From: Gordionus sp. m RMFG-2023
Taxonomy: Eukaryota; Nematomorpha; Gordioida; Chordodea; Parachordodidae
NCBI RefSeq assembly: GCF_954871325.1
Contig: NC_088778.1
Location: 13,729,666-13,793,665 of the forward strand
Direction of reading: 5' to 3'
DNA length: 64,000 nt
The notes below the pieces were generated by a model, which was not told the DNA's origin, made no database searches, and saw only the letters and a list, made by a program, of their open reading frames with translations. Below are positions 13,332 to 24,570 of this stretch, piece by piece; position 1 is the first letter of the stretch; the number at the start of each line of letters is the position of its first letter. The position numbers were made by a program, and so were the translations under genes.

Positions 13332-13486
13332 TGTTGATATGACCGATTAACACTAATCTTAAAATTGTTTTTTTTATGTTGATATAAATTGATTTTTTTA
13401 TAAATGTGTAGAATAATTTTTTTTATATAAATTTTTATATATTAATATGAAAATTGTTATATAAACCTGATTTTTTAGTTTGATAT
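13332..13486 (+). repeat. 3' LTR of the outer LTR element
   Basis: It begins TGTTGATATGACCGATTAACAC and matches 8793-8821 plus 11489 to about 11615. The match fades after 'ttagtttgat' near 13483, so the right end is approximate. Confidence 0.75.
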
Positions 13487-13621
13487 GAACATGTAAAATT
13501 TTAAAATATATTATATAAAATTAAATTATTAATTTAAAATAAAAATAAAATAAATAATCTCGTAACAACCATTAATTATAGAAAACTTTAACAACCATTA
13601 ATAATTATGTTTCTTTGTTTA

Positions 13622-13840
13622 CAGTGTTGTGATGATTTAATGAAACATATTGACGATTAAATTAAAACTCATCCATATAAAATTATTTTCTTTGCAAAAA
13701 TAATTAAATTAACAAAAGGAATAAAAGAATTTTCAATAATGCTTTGTCTATATTTTAATTATGTTTGCAAAGAAAATAATTTTATATGGATGGGTTTTAA
13801 TTTAATCGTCAATATGTTTCATTAAATCATCACAACACTG
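13622..13840. mobile_element. Palindromic MITE (Tc1/mariner type)
   Basis: The 219-bp element is almost wholly an inverted repeat: arms of about 80 bp from 'cagtgttgtgatgattta' at 13622 and its reverse complement ending at 13840, around a ~65-bp centre. TA flanks both ends (13620-13621 and 13841-13842). The arms are nearly identical, so the insertion is probably recent. It has no coding capacity. Confidence 0.88.
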
Positions 13841-14158
13841 TATTATTTGTAAACGGTAATATTTTATTAAAACAATTAATTCCTTACAAATAAGAATTTG
13901 TGATACCACACACTTTATATTCAAAAGAATTTATAATATCAATACTATTTGCAATTTTATGTGGATAATATACTCATGTATCGATTTTTTTTAATTTAAA
14001 TTTTATTAATACAATTTCTTTTATTTATAACTTACACTTGTTATTTTACAAATAACATATTCACATTTAATTAGCATATCATTAACAATTAATTATGTAT
14101 GTGGGGTTTAAGAATACCCATATATGTTCCATATTCCATGCAATTTTAAATAATTATG

Positions 14159-14264
14159 GAAACCTTTATAAGATTAACAGACTATTGCAGTAAGGCTTTA
14201 AGAAGCCATGAGCATAAAACCTTTATAAGATTAACAGAACACCATTGCAGTAAGGCTTTAAGAT
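14159..14264. repeat. Short direct repeat pair
   Basis: 'aacctttataagattaacag' followed by 'attgcagtaaggctttaag' occurs at 14159 and again at 14219, each about 45 bp. It lies at the edge of the minus-strand gypsy-like element. Confidence 0.7.
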
Positions 14265-17074
14265 CTCAGTTTTATATGATCATTATGCCTAATGATCACT
14301 ACCCCATTATCGAAATTAATCCTACTTAATTTATAATCAATTGTTGTTATTATATTGCCTTGTGCCCATTTCTTTTTTTTATTATCGAATAATCGAGCCC
14401 ATATCTTTTGTCCCACAGGAAACTTTATATTTATGTTATCACCTTGTAATATAATAGCGTTGTCCTTTGGTTTTAAAAAATCCAAAGGCCCCCTGGTGCA
14501 TCTACCTAAAAATAATTCTGAAGATGAAACCCCTTCTCGATTTCGATAATTAAGGTAATATAACTGAAACAGGTAAGCCTCATCTTTATGGTTTCCAGCC
14601 TTTTTAATCCAGTTTTTAACAATTGCTACCATCCTCTCAGCTTGTCCATTCGAGCTGGGATGATATGGTGGAGCAAGAATATGTTATATCTGTGACTAAG
14701 CACAAACCTGTTTAGAATCATCACTTATGAAGGCTGGACCTCCATCAGATACTATTCAGGTAATCCATATCGGGCATATAATTCTCTTAATTTTTTAACA
14801 ACAATTTTTGAGGTATAACCATGCACTTCTGCATATTTTATTCATTTTGAATAAGAATCTACCACCAAAAAGTATGATATTTATCTAGATCGAAGAAATC
14901 AATGTGGATACGTTCTCACGGTTTCTTTGATTTGGGCTACATCTGCCCTACTTCTTTCCGGGGCACAGAGGCAGAGGTATTACATAGAACACATTTCCTT
15001 GTAATTTTTTCAATATCATTGCTCATACCAGGCCACCACATATTCACGAGCCCAAGATTTCACTTTATCCCGACCCTGATGTCCAGCATGTAATAGATCG
15101 ATCAATAATTTTACCCCGTAATTTAAAAGGAATTACAGCTCGCATTAGGCAATCATCCACCACAGACAATTCTTTTTAAATTTTTTTATAAATTTTAAAA
15201 TTATTTTTCCACGGTTTTTCCCGGTTTAATTTTATTTGATTCAATTTTTTATCTTTTAAAGTATTGAACTTAAGATCTTCCCAATTAGTAGGACTACCTT
15301 TAAGCATATGTGATAAAGAACAAATCAACGCCTTTTCTTTATCTACTATTTTATTTTTGTTAAAGTTGATTACTTCTTCACTCGATTCCAACCTGGATAA
15401 AATATCGGGCAAACAATTCTTTGCCTCTAATATATCTAATATATCTAATTTCAACATTGAAACTTCCCACTAATAACAACCAACGTTGTAATCTGGGAGA
15501 TAACATTAATTCTTTGTTATCTTTTTTAAACAAATATATCAATGGTTTGTGATCTGTATAAATCACAAATTTTTTGCCAATTAAATATTCACGACACTTG
15601 GTTAATCCAAAAATAACCTCTAAGGCCTCCTGTTCAATAACAGAATACCTAGTTTCAACTTCATGAAAAATTCTTGAAAAAAAAATAATTGGTCTTTCTA
15701 ACCCATTAATTATATGTAATAAGGCGCCTCCAACACTATTGGATGCATCCACGGCCAAAATTATTCCTAAATCCTCATTAAAGCATTTAAAAATCGGGTC
15801 TTCACTAATTATTTTTTTAAAAATTTCAAAAGCTTTTTGTTGTTCAATTTTCCACTCAAAATGAACACCTTTTTTTAATAAATCATACAATGTATATGTT
15901 ACTTTTACAAAATTCTCCACAAAACGATTATAATAATTTATCATACCCAAAAATGATCAATTCCGATTTATTGGTTGGCGGGTTCATATTTGTTATATTT
16001 TTTAAATTTTTCTCAAGAGGTTTCACCTCCATTCCATTAATTTGATGTCCTAAATAGATAACTTCTGTTGCCCCTAGAACACTTTTCTCTTTCCTGACCC
16101 TCAGACCTTTATCAGGAATTCGTTTGAAAACTTCTTCCAACGTATCATTAACCAATACATCATCCATATATTAAAAAACTCCTTCTAGGCCTTGGAAAAC
16201 TGATGCCATAGTAGGCTGAATATTGGCGCTGACACACTTAATCCAAATGGTAACCTACAAAAGGCAAATAATCCTTTAGAGTCATTATAGTAAACAATTT
16301 TTAAATTTCTTCTTTTAAAGGTAACTGTAAATAAGCAGAAGAAAAATCAACTTTAGAAAAATATTTGGCACCTTTTAAATTGGCCAATATGTCTTCAATC
16401 CTAGGCAATGGATATTTTACCTCCACTACCCATCTGTTTATGGTTAAACGGAAATCAGCACATAGCCTCATTTTTCCATTTGATTTTTAACTGGAATCAA
16501 TGGTGTAGACCATTCGCTATATTCAATTGAAATAATAATTCCATCTTCTACCCATTTGTCCAACTCATCATCTATTTCCTTTTTCCATTCGAAAGGAACT
16601 CTCTTCGACAAGCCAAAAAAAAGGGTGAAAACCCCTCTTTAAGTTTAACGTCTACTTGATAATCATTTAAACGTCCAAACTTTTCTTCAAAAATTATATG
16701 ATATTTTTTAATTAACAAAGGTATAACATGCTTAATTTTATTTAATTCATTGGTTTCAAATTTTATCAATTATCTTTATCAATTTCACTATTTACTTTGG
16801 AGTTATTTGATTCAATAAAAAAGTCCCAATAATTATTACGAGGTCCTATTTTGGTAATCCAATCCCACCCCATAATATTTTCCAAATTTTTTCTACTATC
16901 CATAAATCCAAATTTATGGTAGTATCATTGAAAACAGCATTCTGTTGAGTTTTACCCAAAACTTCAATTTCAGAACCATCAAACTCAGGCGCATACGCAG
17001 GAATTTGGTCTGGAGTAGGGGGATAATAAAGTTTTTTAAGAAATATTATTGTTTTTTTAAATATCAAGCATAAA

Positions 17075-18968
17075 TTTATTTGAAATAACTATTTCTAAAA
17101 TACAATTTTAAATTAATGTGAATTATAAAAAAATTATATATATAAACCGTCATATAAAAAACTATAAAATAAATGTGAATTATAAAATATAAAGTGAATA
17201 TAACCATTATATGAATCACTTAAATGACCCAAAATAGAAATTTGAATTTTTTGAACGTTTAAAATTTATATATATATAAAATTTAAATGTTGGAAATATA
17301 AATTAATGCACAAAATGTTATAAGGAATAATTGTATTTTGTATGTTATATATTTACATGTAAAATCCAATCTTCGTTGGGATTGAGCTAATTTTTCCATT
17401 ATCTTATCCTTGCTTGTCGTCAAATACCTATGAATATTCAAAAGATCCAAACCTTTCAATCTACTTTCAGAAGTTGTACTTCTTGGTATGTTTTTGAGAG
17501 ACCTGCAGGCCCGGCCCCCGGGCCGGACCGTATTTTAATTTTATATATACCCGGGCCGGGCCTGAAATTTTTTTTAAATAAACACCCGGGCAGGGTTTGA
17601 AAAATTTTTTTTAAAAAAAATCCGGGCAGGGTTGTATATTTTAAAACAGCCTATATTTAAAATCGTTATTTAGCTATAAAAAAAAATATATATAATTTAT
17701 TTAAAAAAAATCCGGGCCGGGCCTGAAAATTTTATTTTAAAAAAGCCGGGGCGGGCCTGAAAATTTTTAAAAAAAAACCCAAACCGGACAATAAAAATTT
17801 TTTTTAAAAAATACACGCCATGCCCTGCAAATGGTACATCTGCAGGGCTCTGTTATTCTTCTTAAAAAAGAGAATGTTCTCTCAATATATATAAACCCTT
17901 TTAATACTTGGGAATATAATCTAAAATATGTTTGAAATGCAAAGCATCCATAGCATTTTTTGGGACTATATTAACTATAGTTAATTTTATAAACATAGTT
18001 ATTCAGCTAATAAGGCATCATAAGATACTTTAACATCTTCATGATAAAAATCTAAAAAATATTTTTTCTATCACCATCTGAAAAAGGTTGGTAATGCTTT
18101 TGTGGAAGTAATATCTGCAGATTGATAAGTGCTGCATGATGAATTAAAAACCATTCATTTATTTGGGTTATAAATATATCTAAGAGGTGGAAAATTTGTT
18201 TGATAATACTCTTCTACTGATCCTATATTAATGATTTAACGATGAGCTTGCCTTGCTTCAAGTCGAGGGAGACAAATATTAAACACGTATAGATATGCTT
18301 TTGACTCAACAATAACATATAAAATATGAAATTCTTCATCAACATTAGCCTTAATTTCCTTGAGTTCTAATAAAATGCTCTCCGCCATTCTCATCTTATT
18401 AATCAAGTCAATGTCATGTTTTTGAAAAGTATTACATTTGTATAATTAAATAATACATTCTAATGAGGAATAAATTTGTAATAAGCATTGAATCCAATAA
18501 TTTTCTTGCTTCTGAGGAAATATTTCTTTCAGGCCATTGTGCTATTTCAGTAATAGCAAATAATCGGCTCTTTTAACTACATAAAAGCTATTACTGCTTG
18601 ATGGCGAAGACTATCTCTTTGGGCTAGCTTGCAATTTCTTTCTCCCTATTGGACAAGGAGTTTCAGTAATAATTATTATTTGACTAGAAATTTGAAAATG
18701 GTAGATAAATATTACACCACTAAAAATTTGAAAATAACAAGTAAATATCACGCCGGAAAACTTGAAATCGAAATTAATTGATAAATAACTTAGTAGATGA
18801 ATGTGATAAATATATGGAATTAAATATTTAACATGAGATAGGAATATATATTAACAAATATAATAATATAAACAATAATATTTTTGAAAAATATATCCGG
18901 CATCTGCATTTTTTGGCTTTGGGGGGGATTTGTCCCCCTGCCTTCCCCCACGCTGCGTACGCGCCTGA
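17075..18968 (-). mobile_element. DNA-transposon remnant inside the gypsy-like element, perhaps hAT
   Basis: This block separates two parts of the retroelement protease, so it is an insertion. The high-coordinate end ('gtacgcgcctg' at about 18958-18968, next to runs of C and G) resembles hAT ends elsewhere in the window. Minus-strand coding remains between about 17900 and 18450 include 'LINKMRMAESILLELKEI', but no diagnostic motif was found. The low-coordinate end and any target duplication were not found. Confidence 0.4.
17504..17815. repeat. GC-rich degenerate tandem repeat
   Basis: About seven imperfect units of the kind 'cccgggccgggcctgaaa' followed by T/A runs, roughly 35-60 bp apart. 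They begin with a palindromic 'ggcccggcccccgggccgg' at about 17509. The block stands out against AT-rich surroundings and may be the terminal region of an element. Confidence 0.6.
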
Positions 18969-20339
18969 TCAAACTGTTTTAAAAACATATTTTCTTTTAT
19001 AATAATACCATTAGGCCAATATTTATAAAAAGACATTATTGAAATATTCGTTCCAGTGTCAAACAACATATCAATGCACCTAAGGTCAATTATTAATTTA
19101 ACCCTAGGACACTGACATGGTTCCATTATTCTTTCAGTCATTAAAATCACACATGTTTTAATAGACTGATTACTAGTGATTCTCTATCTGAATACTGAAA
19201 TATCAATTTCATTAGAATATAAATTTTTGCATAAATTCAACTCGGAATTTAGAGCCATTTTACTAATATTGATATATTTTTAATAATATCCCTAGGATAT
19301 TTTTCCCACTTGAAATTATTAACATCCTTTTTATTTGGATATTTTTAATACCCATAAGATATTTTTCCCACTTAAAATCATTATCAATCCTTTTATTTGG
19401 ATTATAATGATAACTAACTGTTCTAATTTTATCATTAGGATAAAAAAAAATTATATTAAAATCATTCATTTTTCATTTTATGAGCATTATATTTCATTTT
19501 ACCATTATTATATATACTTTCTTAAAATTTTGTTTTCGTTGTATTTTAACTGATATATGATTACATTTGCTATCATATAGTCAGTGTAAATCACAATTTA
19601 TGGCTATATGTCCCGTCTTTTTACACTTAAAATATAAACGAGACTCATCCTGATTTGATTGTAATGCATCAAATTTATTTATATTGAGGCCCGAAATTTT
19701 CCGCACATTGGAATTTTCTAATACAAATTTTTTTAACGGAAAACCCATTCAAAAATTCTGTTCTTTTACTATACAAGTTTTAGCTTTATGGCACTTGTAA
19801 CCACACCGGTTACACACAATTTCAACAACAGTTTTATCCTTTGGGAAAAAAATTTTCTATTGGAACCAATTTTACCACCATTGGTATTTATCACACTGAT
19901 TACTAATATTAATCAAATTATATATATCACTATATATAACTTTGATTAATTCTTTTACTTCTTTTAATTCCTGGAGAACCACCACGGATCTCTCCTCACA
20001 TTCTTGAATATTGCGCGAATTGTCTGACACCACAGTGTCGTTCTACAAATTAATATATACCTTTGTCACTACTAAGGTACATTTCTTTAAGTAAAAATTT
20101 TACTATAATAAATAACCCATATATTAGGACCAATAATAATATTGTCACTAACGAATTATTTATATCAAATTTATCAATATTTTTATGCAACATTTAATAA
20201 CTAATATCCTTATAATCGGAAATATTATCAAATAGGCTAGGTTCAATATCAAAATTAAGCAAATAGCCCATTTCATTACATAAAAATTTACCTTACTTTA
20301 TGCCATGTTACAAAAAAAATTTTAAAATATTTAAAAAAT

Positions 20340-21240
20340 TTATAATATACCATGGGAACGCATTTATCTTTATTTCGCGGGACCTATCGATTCGTATTCA
20401 TGGTTAGTTGGGTTTGATGCACATTCTAAATGGGTTGAGGTCAAGTTTATGAGAGAGACCACGACTACATAAATGATCAGGGTGCTAAGGAAATGGCTAG
20501 CACGTTTTGTAACGCCAGGATAAATTGTGTCAGATAATGGCCCTCAGTTTATTTCTGGAGAATTTCAAAGATTTTATTTAGAGAAAATATAAAATTAATA
20601 CATTAAACACCTTACCACCCGAAACTGAATTGGTTAGCTTAAGAACAAAATGAACACTTAAAAGTCGATATTTTTCCACTAGAAAATATATTATATGGGT
20701 GACATCACATAGAATGGGCGATCACAAATTAATTGAACGTTCATCTGTAAAATTATAAAAACTGGATTAGATTGGTCACATCCAAACGTTAAGGATGCGA
20801 TTGAACGATCTAATATGTGAAACAAAAGACAGCTCATGATAAACACATTCAAATGAGGGAATTTGAGGTACAACAACCTGTATGAATGGTTACGTAATGA
20901 AAACAAATCAGTGGAGAGAAGGAATTATAAAATCCAGAAGTGTTAGATATTCCTAAGGATAGAACAATACGAAATCATGCGGATCAACTGCCAAAACGGG
21001 ATGTAGCGATAGAAATGGAGAAGTCAGGGAGAGAGGAAGAAAATGAAGAAAATATAGAGTAGGAAATAGTTGAGAATTTGGAAAATGTAGAAGAGCTATC
21101 GATAGAGGGAGATAACGCTGAAACGGAAAAGACTGATGAAAACTCTGGCCCACAGGATATGTTTTCTACCTTGAGAACTAGAAACAAAGGAGGAAATCAC
21201 AATGATCGAGGAAGCCTACACATCGTCTGATTAGAGTTTT
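20340..21240 (+). mobile_element. Integrase fragment of a second gypsy-like element
   Basis: This is a fossil on the plus strand. An integrase core with 'SKWVEVKF' and 'VSDNGPQFISGEFQRF' lies at about 20345-20600, followed by the integrase C-terminal region and an acidic tail to about 21240. It is broken, with several breaks. Its orientation is opposite to the element at 14258-20330, so it is a separate insertion. No LTR was identified. Confidence 0.75.
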
Positions 21241-21610
21241 AAAATCTTAAATGTGAGTAAATGTGATAAATGCTATATAAGATATTTTTATAGTTCATAC
21301 ATTTTATATTAGATTCTATTTGCATTATATTATCATGATGATTGATATTATATATTTTCTAGAAAATGCAACAATAAAGTTATGTGTAAGTAAATTAACA
21401 TTTTTTTAAAATATGAATAGGTTTATAATCTGATCTATTGTCTTTATTATAAATTAATTTTATTTAATTATTTTATAAAAAGGATCCTGAATCTAATTAA
21501 ACAACTCTAGTAATTAATGTTTTTAGATATTTCTTAATTTGATTGTTAATAAGCTTTAGCAATATCAGTCTAAGTTAAATTAGGCTAATTATAATTTTAG
21601 GGTGTATGTA

Positions 21611-24568
21611 GGGGAGACTGGGGTTAGGTAAACCGTGGGGCTTGGCAAACCATTTAATATTATTTTAAAATTATAAACACTAGAAGGTTAAAATTTTATC
21701 CTAATATAGATTTTATTAGTTTACATCTATAGACAAAAAATCTTTTGAAATGATTAATTATTAAAAATTTTATTTAAGAAATAAAATTTTGATTAAATTT
21801 TCTAAAGATTTTTACATGACAGAATTTTAATTTTTATTAAAATATATATTCATTTATATATGAATTAAATATTATAGCAAAGTTTAAACACTCTTCTATA
21901 ATTTGGGAAAGTTTTATGAATATTTATTATGTCTATATAGTATTTCAATCATGATTAGTAAATTTAGAGCTAACGGGGCTTGCTAAACCTTACATGTCAA
22001 TCCATTTCAATAATTTTTTTTTAGCAATTATTACATTATTCGATATGGTGCGAAAATATAAATCCAAAAAAATTAATATAGGAGAATCATTTAATATTGA
22101 TAATTATTTAGAAGTGTATAAAAATTTAATGAATTAATATTATAATTGTAATTAGGCTATTAGGGTATATGAAAATTGTAAATCAACAAGGAAGACTAGC
22201 CAACTTACAGGTAAATTTATCTACATTATCTGTCCTATTTTTAAGATATAATCACAATAATTTTATGTAATTTTTAAATCAATTTTTAGCAATATTTAAT
22301 AATAATGTAAATATTTTTATTAAATGTAATTTATAAATGATCTTATATTTTAGATTGATTACAATTTAGATGAAGTATAGTATTATTGTATTAATTTTAT
22401 GTAATTCTTAAACATTAAAATCAAATTTTAGCAATATTTAATAATAGAGAATATGCTAATAAAATCTAAATGGTAATGGTAAAGAGATTATCATTTTTAA
22501 ATTTTATGTTCTTAAATGTCAAACTTATAATTAAATAATTATATATTTTACTTGACATTTTTATTTTAGGTATTCCTAGATCAAACTTTATGAGATATTA
22601 TAAGAGATATCAAGAAAGTGGCATACTTACTAGTGTAGGACAAAATAATAAAAAGAGGATATTCACAGAAGAAGAGGGAGATATAACTAAATATCTGATT
22701 CAATCTAGCCAAATTTTTTATGGCCTTTTAATTTATAGTTTATTCTTCATTATTTTATATTGTTTTTTAGATAAAAAATTAGCCTACCAAATGGCAGTAA
22801 ATATGAAGAAAAAATTTCCTAAATCTTGGAAGGATAATCCAATGGCTGGCCATGACTGGTATTTAGGATTTATGTCAAGAAATCCTACTCTCTCCTTAAG
22901 ATCCCCTGAAGCTACAAGTATGGCTAGGGCAACTGGATTTAATGAAGAAAATGTTCTATACTTTTTTGATTTATATAAAAGTTTATTAAATGATTTGTTA
23001 AGTAAATGTTTTCATTTAATATTTAGGAATATTAGATGAACATAAATTAGAATGTATGGCAATTTACAACATGGATGAAACTGGGCTTACCACAGTTCAA
23101 ACCCCATCCAAGATTATTGCACAAAAGGGTCAAAAACAGGTAGTATAAGGGGTACCTTAATAACATTAGCGCTTGGTGTAAATGCAATTGGTCATACAAT
23201 TCCTCCAATGTTTCTTTTTCCCAGAAAAAAATATTATGACTATTTTGTTAGAGATGGTCCATCTGGCTCTATAGGGGTATCAAATGGTTCTGGATGGATT
23301 CAAGAGGAGGATTTTATTATTTTTTTGAAGCATTTTTCTAAACACACTCGGTGTACTCCAAAGTCCAAAGTTTTATTAATCCTTGACAATAATATATCAC
23401 ACCACTCCTATTCAGCTGTCAAATTTTGTATAGATACGGGAATAATTCTATTATCTTTGCCACCCCATTGCACCCATAAATTACAGCCTCTTGATAGGTC
23501 TGTTTTTGGGCCTCTCAAAAAATATTACCCATCCAGGAAAATTATTTACAATTTATGATATTCCATCAGTTATTAAGGATGTCTTGCCTTTAGCAGCATC
23601 ACCTCTCAATATATCAAATGGTTTTAAAGCATGTGGAATATATGCACTGAATACAGATATATTAAATAAAGAAGATTATGTGGCCTCAGTTTATGGAGAT
23701 TCTATATGTGAACTTCCAAAAAGCCCATTATTAGAATCAAGCTCAGTATCTTTGGTATTAAAAGATATTTTAAATTCTAATAGAAACTTAGATATATGTA
23801 ATGATACTTCATCTACGTCTTATGTTCATTTAGATAATATTCCTGGAACATCGTGCAATTTATCAATATCCTTGCCTCATCCCAAAAAGGAAAGAGTCAA
23901 GAGAGTTAAAAGGAGAGCAGAGATATTTACATCATCTCCTTATAAAAAGAAATTAATTGAGAAAGAAAAGAAAATAATGGAAAAAGAAAATATTAACAAG
24001 AGAAAAATAGTGAAAAAAATTATTCACAAAGATATTTGTGTTTGTTGTAAGCTGGAATATATCAAACATCATAATGGTGAAGAGTGGTACCAGTGCAGAA
24101 TGTGCCACGAATGGGCACATGGTACATGTGCTAATTTTGATAAATTTTTTATATGTCCAAAATGTGTATTAAATTAACCAAAATTAAGTTTCAATTTTTA
24201 TATATAATTAGCTTCAATTTATATGTATTATGATATTTTTAACAATAAAAGAATAAAATTATAGTATATGTATCATTATTAATAAATAAAAATACATTTC
24301 AATTTATTATGGCCTAAAAAAACCATTGGTTTAGGAAGCCCCTTGAAGTGGTTTGCCTCACCCCGCTATTGGAGCTTGTTGGGCAAATTTACGACTTTTA
24401 CAAAAAATAAAATTCCAAAAAAATGATTATATTCTAGAATTTTATAAGGCACCTTTATAGAGTATAGTTTTAGGTATCCAATCATATATTGCTTTTTATA
24501 TTATCTAAAAAAACCCAGGAGCTATAAACAATTTTGTAAAAATCGGTTCACCTAACCCCAGTCTCCCC
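21611..24568 (+). mobile_element. pogo-superfamily transposon with PHD-finger transposase
   Basis: The 26-bp terminal inverted repeats begin 'ggggagactggggttaggt' (21611) and the reverse complement ends at 24568. TA flanks both sides (21609-21610 and 24569-24570). It contains a multi-exon transposase gene (22045-24177). The length (2958 bp) and ends look complete. The near-perfect TIRs suggest a fairly young copy despite damage to the gene. Confidence 0.9.
22045..24177 (+). pseudogene. pogo transposase with C-terminal PHD finger, damaged
   Basis: The likely start is the ATG at 22045 ('MVRKYKSKK'). An intron (about 22212-22569) leads into the helix-turn-helix region ('IPRSNFMRYYKRYQESG'). The CENP-B-like domain follows ('SLRSPEATSMARATGFN', about 22895-22945), then the DDE core with 'YNMDETGLTTVQT' (about 23070), 'LLILDNN' (about 23380) and 'LQPLDRSVFGPLKKYY' (about 23490). 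The last part (23491-24177) ends in a Cys/His cluster, 'CHEWAHGTC' and 'CPKC', of PHD type. Likely introns of 33 bp (about 22739-22771) and 25 bp (about 23010-23034) explain two interruptions. Frameshifts with a short deletion near 23145 and another near 23525 are damage. All three catalytic Asp are kept. Confidence 0.82.
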
Positions 24569-24570
24569 TA

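Larger units (their letters stand above)
8793..13486 (+). mobile_element. Broken LTR retroelement, host of a nested LTR element
   Basis: This is a fossil. Its 5' LTR is split: 8793-8821 ('tgttgatatgaccg') and then 11489 to about 11615, which together match the 3' LTR at 13332-13486. A polypurine tract 'aaagggtggaa' lies directly before the 3' LTR, and a primer-binding-like 'tggtggcagttccgct' follows the 5' LTR near 11634. The internal part (about 11640-13330) holds only weak gag-like coding remains and no polymerase region, so it is either a non-autonomous or a heavily decayed member with several breaks. It is older than the insertion inside its LTR. Confidence 0.75.
14258..20330 (-). mobile_element. 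Broken Ty3/gypsy-like retroelement
   Basis: This is a fossil on the minus strand. From high to low coordinates its parts are: gag (about 20300-19900), CCHC knuckles (about 19840-19590), an aspartic protease start with the DTG motif (about 19140-18970), a DNA-transposon insertion (about 18968-17075), the protease end (about 17060-16810), reverse transcriptase with YMDD (about 16770-15960), RNase H (about 15950-15400) and the integrase region to 14258. The order is that of Ty3/gypsy. It is old and broken, with many breaks. LTRs were not found, and its 5' side abuts the integrase fragment at 20340. Confidence 0.85.
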
